A stretch of 64,000 nt of DNA from an uncultured Acetatifactor sp. GTDB lineage: Bacteria > Bacillota > Clostridia > Lachnospirales > Lachnospiraceae. The notes beneath the pieces were generated by a model that searched no databases, was not told the DNA's origin, and saw only the letters and a program-made list of their open reading frames with translations. The position numbers and the translations under genes were made by a program. Position 1 is the stretch's first letter. Each line of letters begins with the position of its first letter. The stretch lies in NCBI GenBank assembly GCA_910584865.1, contig CAJUCE010000019.1:37527-101526 (forward strand), given 5' to 3'. Below, one piece after another: positions 58,643 through 64,000 of the stretch.

Positions 58643-61600
58643 GTGGAAAATCAAATGCAGATGATAACGGATGTGAAAATAGACCTGTATGGGGAAGTGC
58701 AATATTACATGGTTTCTGCAAAGCAGGGAGACAAAGCAACCAGGTATATCAGAGTCCAGTTGATGAATAATGGAAATGAGTTCCAGATCCCGGACAGTGT
58801 CAGGATGATTGCAAATATCAAAAAGCCGGATGGAAAATTTTGTTATAACGAGTGTGTAAAAGCAGATAACCGTGTGATGGTACAGCTGACAAATCAGGCG
58901 CTGGCAGCAGCAGGCACCGCATACTGCGATATTGAAATGAGGAGTAGAGACGGGGAACTGATTCTATCTTCCGCTGCGTTTACAATAGAAATAGAACCCA
59001 GCATGAGAAATGAGGATGCCATAGAGTCATCGAATGAAATGACTTATCTTGACAGCAAGATTCAAGAGCATATCAATAATATGCTGGAGACAAAACAGAA
59101 GTTGGAGGAAGCCTTCGAGCTGATCAAAAAAGGAGCTTTTCCCGGAACAATATTTTTGGAGCCGGGAGAGAATGTGGATCAGTATGACATGGACGGAATC
59201 TATTATTTCCCGTCGCCTGTAAACGGGCCCAATGGCGGGAATGGGTGGTGTATGGTATTCCGGTTCCAGAATGCTTCCTACGCGAAGCAGATTTGGTTCT
59301 GCGAAGGCAATACGGGCAAAATCCGGCAGGTTGATACATATACGAGAACAAAAGCGGCAGGCGCCTGGCAGCCCTGGGGAAAGTTTTTAATGAAAGGAGA
59401 TGCATTTCCCGCACTGGCAAAAGGCCCGAATGCAGATGATGATCTGAATAACTATGTTGAAGACGGCCTCTGGTACTTTGCAAACGACGGGAAGAAACGG
59501 GCGAACATGCCGCCAGGATGTACAGACGGTTATCTGGTATCGTTCCGGGCGGACGCAAGCCATAAAAAGCACCTGTTCTTTCAAGCCGGCACGAAAGGCA
59601 GAAATAGCTGGCAAATGTATGAAAGGTCTTACACCTATGTAGGACCGAATCTGTATGATTGGACGGATTGGACACGTACGGTAACCAAAGCAGATCCGGA
59701 AGGGAGGATGCTATCGGGGTACTTGGATCCTGCGGAAGTAACTGCGCCAGGCTGGCTGCGGGTGGCAAAGTTTCACGACGAAAATCCGGCCGACAACAAC
59801 GTGGATGTATTGGGGGCGGCGCCTTATCCCTGCCTGATCAGTATAAAAAGAACGTATAGTTATCAGAATACGGAGGAATATCTTATACGGCTGGATTCGA
59901 AATACCAATATGCCAGGCTGTCGCAGATGTATGGGTATGGAGACAGCCAGTTGATTACAAAGGTGCGTCTGGTGGTTGACACTGTAGCGCATGAGCTTTA
60001 TTTGGATATTTATTATAATTACTCGAACCATAATCCGATTCTGATTTCTTTCATGGATGCCAATGTACATGGCGGATGGTGGGAAGCGACACCGTTTCTT
60101 GTTGTTGCAGGCAGTAATGCAAACTGGACTATATTATCCAATTTGACGCTGAAAAAAGAATTTTTCCTGGATCAACATATATTGGATGCCGCAGACAATT
60201 CAATTATTTCCTTTTCCTATTCGAAGCCGGGTCTCAGCGCATCTGAATTCGGTGGCTGGCTGGCAGCATGGAATGGGCGGGAAATGCGTGCTATGGCTGC
60301 AGGTACTGTAAAAGATTTTATGAATCTTGGTAATGTAGATAATACTTCAGATAGTAGTAAACATGTAAATTCAGCTGCATTCCTTAAAGGTTGGGAAGAT
60401 ACAAGGAGTACTCCTACAACTCCCAATGATTATAATAAATCATTTAGAATTGTTGGCATTAAAAACAAAGATGCTATTGGAGTAACTGATGGATCATTAT
60501 ACGCAACTGTTATAGGAATAAGAGGGTGGAATGATCCATCAGGAGGAAGAGCTCATGAGTTTGCATTAACTTCATCAGGAAATATTTATCATAGAGCTGG
60601 TGAGACAACAGAATGGGGTGAATGGAGAAGAATTGCATGGAGTACTATGATTCCGACAGCATTAAGTTCATTTACGAATGATCTTGAGAAAGTAAAACTA
60701 GTTCCGGAATCTGGTTCATGGATCCAGGGAATGCAAGTGAATAGAGCAGCGGTAGCAATTAAATATGCAGCAACTACTGATTCATATTACCCTGCAATGA
60801 CAATGCAGCTTAAAGACGGTCATGTTGGAACAATCGGAATGTGTAGCGCTACCTTTGGATTATGGGCATACAAGAAGGGCAGAACAGCGAATGGAACAGA
60901 CGCGGCATTTTACTTTGATTTTATTCAAAATTGTTGGTGTGTAGGTCCGGCATTAAAAGGAGCATTAAACGGAAATGCAGATACGGCAACGGCGCTTACA
61001 TCCAGCGCCGGCTCCGCAACAAAGCCAGTGTATTTTTCCGGGGGAAAGCCGGTTGCCTGTACCCATTCGCTGGAAAAATCGGTTCCGGCCAATGCGGTAT
61101 TTACAGATACGAACACTTGGAGACCGGTCCAGAACAATCTGACGTCTACATCCACGACGGATGCGCTTTCCGCCGCACAGGGGCGGGCTCTGGCAAACGG
61201 TTCTGCCAGGGACAGTACAAAGCTGCCTTTGGCGGGAGGAACCATGACCGGTGCCCTGAATATGAACGGCCAGCAGGTTAATCTTGCATCGGATGCCTAT
61301 GTTTTTGCAGGAGCAAATGTCTTCATAGGGAGTTCCCGGGCAAATGCAGTAGTCCAGACCAGAAGCGCCGGAGGCCTGGCGGTGCTGAATGCTACAGGAG
61401 CTGCTTATGTGCATGTGCTGGCATCGGCCTTTACGGTATCATCCTCCCGGAAAGTGAAAGAGCATATCAGGGAGATGACAGAAGAGCGGGCGAGGAAAGT
61501 ACTGGAATATCAGGTTGTGACGTTTGATTATATCGGCAATGACACTCCGAATGACTGCGATGGTATGATCGCCGAAGATATTGATGAGATTTATGGATAT

Positions 61601-61765
61601 CCTGTGTCCAGGGGATGTGAGGGAGAAATCATAGGTCTTGATTACTCCAAATTTGTGCCACAGCTGATCAAGATGGTACAGCTGCAGGAGAAAAGAATAG
61701 ACAAGCTTACGGCAATTGTAGAAGCGCAGGGGAAGGAGATTGCGGAATTGAAGGCATGTTTGTAG
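58643..61765 (+). CDS. Tail fibre/baseplate protein with S74 autoprotease domain
   Basis: 1040 residues from a GTG. N-terminus like the BppU/DUF2479 domain (about 1-130). Then knob-like domains ending in Trp-rich signatures (AGAWQPWGKFL near 250, YDWTDWTRTV near 345, TEWGEWRRIAW near 665). The end has the intramolecular chaperone S74 dyad SSRKVKEHI (about 932-940) and a coiled-coil tail. S74 domains drive trimer assembly and cut themselves off. A middle part (60300-60960) is visibly AT-richer than the rest, suggesting a mosaic exchange. Host receptor unknown. Confidence 0.85.
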   Translation: MENQMQMITDVKIDLYGEVQYYMVSAKQGDKATRYIRVQLMNNGNEFQIPDSVRMIANIKKPDGKFCYNECVKADNRVMVQLTNQALAAAGTAYCDIEMRSRDGELILSSAAFTIEIEPSMRNEDAIESSNEMTYLDSKIQEHINNMLETKQKLEEAFELIKKGAFPGTIFLEPGENVDQYDMDGIYYFPSPVNGPNGGNGWCMVFRFQNASYAKQIWFCEGNTGKIRQVDTYTRTKAAGAWQPWGKFLMKGDAFPALAKGPNADDDLNNYVEDGLWYFANDGKKRANMPPGCTDGYLVSFRADASHKKHLFFQAGTKGRNSWQMYERSYTYVGPNLYDWTDWTRTVTKADPEGRMLSGYLDPAEVTAPGWLRVAKFHDENPADNNVDVLGAAPYPCLISIKRTYSYQNTEEYLIRLDSKYQYARLSQMYGYGDSQLITKVRLVVDTVAHELYLDIYYNYSNHNPILISFMDANVHGGWWEATPFLVVAGSNANWTILSNLTLKKEFFLDQHILDAADNSIISFSYSKPGLSASEFGGWLAAWNGREMRAMAAGTVKDFMNLGNVDNTSDSSKHVNSAAFLKGWEDTRSTPTTPNDYNKSFRIVGIKNKDAIGVTDGSLYATVIGIRGWNDPSGGRAHEFALTSSGNIYHRAGETTEWGEWRRIAWSTMIPTALSSFTNDLEKVKLVPESGSWIQGMQVNRAAVAIKYAATTDSYYPAMTMQLKDGHVGTIGMCSATFGLWAYKKGRTANGTDAAFYFDFIQNCWCVGPALKGALNGNADTATALTSSAGSATKPVYFSGGKPVACTHSLEKSVPANAVFTDTNTWRPVQNNLTSTSTTDALSAAQGRALANGSARDSTKLPLAGGTMTGALNMNGQQVNLASDAYVFAGANVFIGSSRANAVVQTRSAGGLAVLNATGAAYVHVLASAFTVSSSRKVKEHIREMTEERARKVLEYQVVTFDYIGNDTPNDCDGMIAEDIDEIYGYPVSRGCEGEIIGLDYSKFVPQLIKMVQLQEKRIDKLTAIVEAQGKEIAELKACL

Positions 61766-61806
61766 GGGGCGAAGGAAGCTAGAAGAGTAGTTACAGGAGG
61801 GCAGGG

Positions 61807-62124
61807 ATGGAGACAAATTATATCTTAAGACAGGAACATGAAGAGTTTGCCCGCAGGGTGGATGCGGAGGACATCCGGCAGAACCGGCGCATCAGCCTGC
61901 TGGAAGAGAATTTTCAGCGGCTGAATGCCCTGACGGTGGCAGTGGAAAAAATGGCCGTGAATATGGAAAATATGCTGACAGAGCAGAAAAGGCAGGGAGC
62001 GCGTCTGGAAGAACTGGAAAAGGAACCTGCAGAGACCCACAGGCAGGCAAAAAATGCGATCCTCGCTGCGGCGATCGGCTCCATCGTAGGCGCCATGATT
62101 GCGGCAGTGTTGGCAATTTTATAA
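61807..62124 (+). CDS. Haemolysin XhlA-like lysis accessory protein
   Basis: 105 residues. A coiled coil (about 10-80) followed by one C-terminal membrane span (NAILAAAIGSIVGAMIAAVL, about 81-100) is the layout of XhlA-type proteins that assist holins. Lies directly before the holin gene. Confidence 0.75.
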   Translation: METNYILRQEHEEFARRVDAEDIRQNRRISLLEENFQRLNALTVAVEKMAVNMENMLTEQKRQGARLEELEKEPAETHRQAKNAILAAAIGSIVGAMIAAVLAIL

Positions 62125-62154
62125 ATAAGAGCATAAAGCGAAAGGAGAAAAAGG

Positions 62155-62367
62155 ATGAAAAGAAGAGACTGGATTGAGTGGGCAAGGAGGGCAGGAGTAA
62201 GGGCGGTAAAGACCATGGCGCAGACAGCCGTGGCGATGCTTCCCGCCGCGGCGACGATCACTGCTGTTGACTGGCGGACGGTGGCGGGGACTGCGGCGCT
62301 GGCCGGGGTAGCGTCTCTGTTGACATCGCTTAAGGGATTGCCGGAACTGGAGGAAAAGGCCCAGTAA
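62155..62367 (+). CDS. Holin (r1t type)
   Basis: 70 residues with AAAGGAG upstream. A basic, Trp-containing start, then two short hydrophobic spans (TMAQTAVAMLPAAATI and TVAGTAALAGVASLLTSLKG) and an acidic end, as in r1t-type holins. It should open the membrane for the endolysin. Confidence 0.8.
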   Translation: MKRRDWIEWARRAGVRAVKTMAQTAVAMLPAAATITAVDWRTVAGTAALAGVASLLTSLKGLPELEEKAQ

Positions 62368-62448
62368 GAAAAAGGGAGCTGTAAAGACAATGGGGAATCC
62401 GGCTTTCTGCTTTATTGGCGGGGGCCGGACAGAAAGGAGAAAAACACC

Positions 62449-63459
62449 ATGAGCAAGAAAACATTATATGAAGGACCAGATATTTCATACCACAACGGAT
62501 CTGTGGACATAAAGAGGATCCGGGATGCAGGATGCCGGCGCGTGGGCCTGCGGGCGGGTTATGGCAAGAATAATGTAGATCAGAGATACATATCAAACGC
62601 CCTGGCCTGCTATAACCTGGGTGTGGATGTGCTGTTGTACTGGTTTTCCTATGCCTATACCACGGATATGGCGGCAGCGGAAGCAGGGTATGCTATCGCC
62701 CAGGCGGCAAAATATTGGCAGAGCTGCCCTATTGCTTTTGATTTTGAGTATGACAGCGTGAACTACGCCAGGAAGAACAGTGTGTCTGTTACAAAAGCCC
62801 TGGCAACGGACATGGCGATCGCCTTCCTGCAGCGGGTAAAAACAGCCGGGTACATCCCGGTAATTTATACGAACCGGGATTACCTGCGGAACTATTTTGA
62901 TATGGACAGGCTTACGGCAGCTCTGGGGACGGTGTATGTCTGGTATGCCAGGTATGTGAACTCACTTCCGGCCAGCGAGGCGGAGATTCCGGATATTTGG
63001 CAGTATACGTCCACCGGGCGCCTGGCAGGTGTAACGGGGAATGTGGATATGAATTGTTTTTATACTGACTTTACCGATGCCGTTAAAGCAGATCGGGAAG
63101 ACAAGTGCAATTTGAATATCCAGAGTTTTCAGATTGCGGCCAATGTTGCCGGATATCTGGATGCAGAAGGCAAGCTGCTGGTGGAAGATGGTATAGACGG
63201 GCCCAGAACGCAGTATGTCAGAAGATTGATTACGCTGAAGGCCAAAAAATCCGGAAGCAAGTATCTGGTGGGTTCCTCCGGGCCTTTGGTAAAGTGGTGG
63301 CAGCGCAGATGCAATGAGATATTAGAACACAGCCAGAAAGTGGACGGATTGTTCGGAAATGCGTCCAGATCAGAGACACTTATGCTGCAGAGGCGGCTGA
63401 GCCTAAAGGCTGATGGTATTGCAGGATATAACAGCATTCAGGCGGTATTTTATAACTGA
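62449..63459 (+). CDS. Endolysin: GH25 lysozyme with C-terminal binding region
   Basis: 336 residues with GAAAGGAG upstream. The GH25 catalytic domain covers about 1-205: GPDISYHNGSVDI (first catalytic Asp), CPIAFDFEYDSV (Asp-x-Glu pair), and the terminal GNVDMNCFYTDF. The remaining about 130 residues include a peptidoglycan-binding-like unit (VDGLFGNASRSETLMLQRRL). It cuts the host wall at the end of the lytic cycle. Confidence 0.93.
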   Translation: MSKKTLYEGPDISYHNGSVDIKRIRDAGCRRVGLRAGYGKNNVDQRYISNALACYNLGVDVLLYWFSYAYTTDMAAAEAGYAIAQAAKYWQSCPIAFDFEYDSVNYARKNSVSVTKALATDMAIAFLQRVKTAGYIPVIYTNRDYLRNYFDMDRLTAALGTVYVWYARYVNSLPASEAEIPDIWQYTSTGRLAGVTGNVDMNCFYTDFTDAVKADREDKCNLNIQSFQIAANVAGYLDAEGKLLVEDGIDGPRTQYVRRLITLKAKKSGSKYLVGSSGPLVKWWQRRCNEILEHSQKVDGLFGNASRSETLMLQRRLSLKADGIAGYNSIQAVFYN

Positions 63460-63507
63460 TGATACTTTTTAATTAATTTGAATTTATTCCGGAAACTGCA
63501 TAAAAAG

Positions 63508-63574
63508 TGAGACAAAAATGAGACATCTATCTTTCAGATCCTCCCCTTTTTGCCCTTTGAGACGAAAAAGGGAC
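63508..63574. promoter_or_regulatory. Paired TGAGAC motifs, likely integrase arm site (right)
   Basis: TGAGAC at 63508 and 63519 (11-bp period) and a weaker pair, TGAGAC at 63558 with AGGGAC at 63569. Same spacing as the left pair at 23057/23068. The 250-bp region 63460-63709 otherwise holds no gene. Confidence 0.5.
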
Positions 63575-63668
63575 ATTTACAACCATGGACTTCAAGGCAC
63601 ATTCCATTACATGCAATGAATGCCAGAAATGCTGATTTTATGCGGTTTTCAGGCATCTTTCAAAAGAA

Positions 63669-63698
63669 AATCCCCGGAGATTCAACTCTCCGGGGATT
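63669..63698. terminator. Terminator beside tRNA-Lys (second copy of the left one)
   Basis: Stem AATCCCCGGAG / CTCCGGGGATT, identical to 22920-22949. On the minus strand it ends the tRNA transcript. Confidence 0.85.
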
Positions 63699-63709
63699 GC
63701 CGTTATGCG

Positions 63710-63754
63710 TGAGACATTGGGGATTCGAACCCCAGACAACTTGATTAAAAGTCA
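63710..63754. repeat. attR within the intact tRNA-Lys
   Basis: 45 bp identical to 22961-23005. Here the sequence continues into the tRNA 5' half, so the gene is functional after integration. Confidence 0.92.
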
Positions 63755-63782
63755 AGTGCTCTACCGCCTGAGCTAATGTCCC
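63711..63782 (-). tRNA. tRNA-Lys (anticodon UUU)
   Basis: 72 nt on the minus strand with acceptor GGGACAT / ATGTCTC (one G-U), D arm GCTC..GAGC, anticodon arm CTTGA-CTTTTAA-TCAAG, and T arm TGGGG-TTCGAAT-CCCCA. CCA is not encoded. Target of the prophage. Confidence 0.95.
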
Positions 63783-63807
63783 AAATGAAATATAAAATAC
63801 AGTAAGC

Positions 63808-63878
63808 AGGGCTAGCTGGATTCGAACCAGCGACTGCAGCAGTCAAAGTGCTGTGCCTTACCGCTTGGCGATAGCCCT
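63808..63878 (-). tRNA. tRNA-Gln (anticodon UUG)
   Basis: 71 nt with acceptor AGGGCTA / TAGCCCT, D arm GCC..GGC, anticodon arm CAGCA-CTTTGAC-TGCTG and T arm GCTGG-TTCGAAT-CCAGC. Confidence 0.95.
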
Positions 63879-63948
63879 GTATCGATATCAGGCATGCTAT
63901 CCTGCTTGTGATGAATTTCCTCCTTATCGTCTATGGCAATAAGAGAAA

Positions 63949-64000
63949 GGGTGGATAAAGGGATTCGAACCCTTGGCCTCCAGAGCCACAATCTGGCGCG
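63949..64000 (-). tRNA. tRNA-His (anticodon GUG), cut by window end
   Basis: The 3' part only: anticodon loop containing TTGTGGC, T arm AAGGG-TTCGAAT-CCCTT and acceptor strand ATCCACC followed by C, consistent with the C73 discriminator of tRNA-His. The 5' half lies beyond the window. Confidence 0.85.

Larger units (their letters stand above)
22961..63754. mobile_element. Complete siphovirus prophage integrated in tRNA-Lys
   Basis: About 40.8 kb bounded by a 45-bp direct repeat of the 3' half of tRNA-Lys. It contains, in order, an integrase, a lysogeny control region, early and replication genes, HK97-type packaging and head genes, a long-tail module with a 1279-residue tape measure, fibre, holin and endolysin. 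All core modules are present without an evident break, so it may be inducible. The tail length implied by the tape measure suggests a Siphoviridae-type virion. Confidence 0.95.

Noticed and set aside
63550..63744. A 64-codon plus-strand frame at the right end
   Set aside because: It crosses the terminator, attR and tRNA-Lys and has no ribosome binding site.

Overview
The window looks like a chromosomal segment of a gut-type Clostridia species, most likely Lachnospiraceae (inferred from the gene families, strong GGAGG ribosome binding sites, frequent GTG/TTG starts and moderate GC). It carries a complete, apparently intact siphovirus prophage integrated in a tRNA-Lys gene.

Host left part (1-22950). 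The end of an AraC regulator is followed by the broken front of an AAA-ATPase gene, then a small minus-strand bacterial-microcompartment operon (two EutS/PduU-type shell proteins and EutP) with a clear sigma-A promoter and no enzyme genes. Next come a beta-propeller/solute-binding lipoprotein and a TetR regulator divergent from an MMPL exporter, which is coupled to a GLUG-repeat surface protein. A type III restriction-modification island follows (PD-(D/E)XK-like protein, Mod, Res). Its Res lacks the usual C-terminal nuclease and runs into the tail of another AAA-ATPase-family gene. After that are an XRE/TPR regulator, a lipoprotein, a HAAS-domain membrane protein, a 51-residue Asn/Gln-rich peptide, and a translationally coupled trio (THUMP RNA methyltransferase, RdgB, YfcE-type phosphodiesterase).

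Prophage (22961-63754). A 45-bp direct repeat of the 3' half of tRNA-Lys marks both ends, and paired TGAGAC sites look like integrase arm sites. Order: integrase (minus); two tandem copies of a small hydrophobic peptide gene with a convergent antisense RNA, organised like a type I toxin-antitoxin pair; two structured minus-strand RNA candidates; the immunity region (ImmA-like, CI, Cro, with four GTTGAG-N5-CTCAAC-type operators); then a 4-kb array of tiny genes punctuated by two families of short repeats that appear to be promoters and ribosome binding sites facing opposite ways. The early/replication genes (RNase H-like, PcfK/PcfJ-like, DNA-binding and initiator-like proteins, HNH) lead to an activator-like gene, a terminator and a standard HK97-type late operon: HNH, TerS, TerL, portal, ClpP-like protease, capsid, connectors, tail tube, G/GT chaperones with a slippery site, tape measure, Dit, Tal, S74-terminated fibre, holin and GH25 endolysin. 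A 16-bp palindrome of the form GTTGC-N6-GCAAC recurs seven times across the element.

Right flank (63711-64000). The restored tRNA-Lys, then tRNA-Gln and a truncated tRNA-His, all on the minus strand.

All functions come from motif and family recognition by eye; no alignments or database searches were run.
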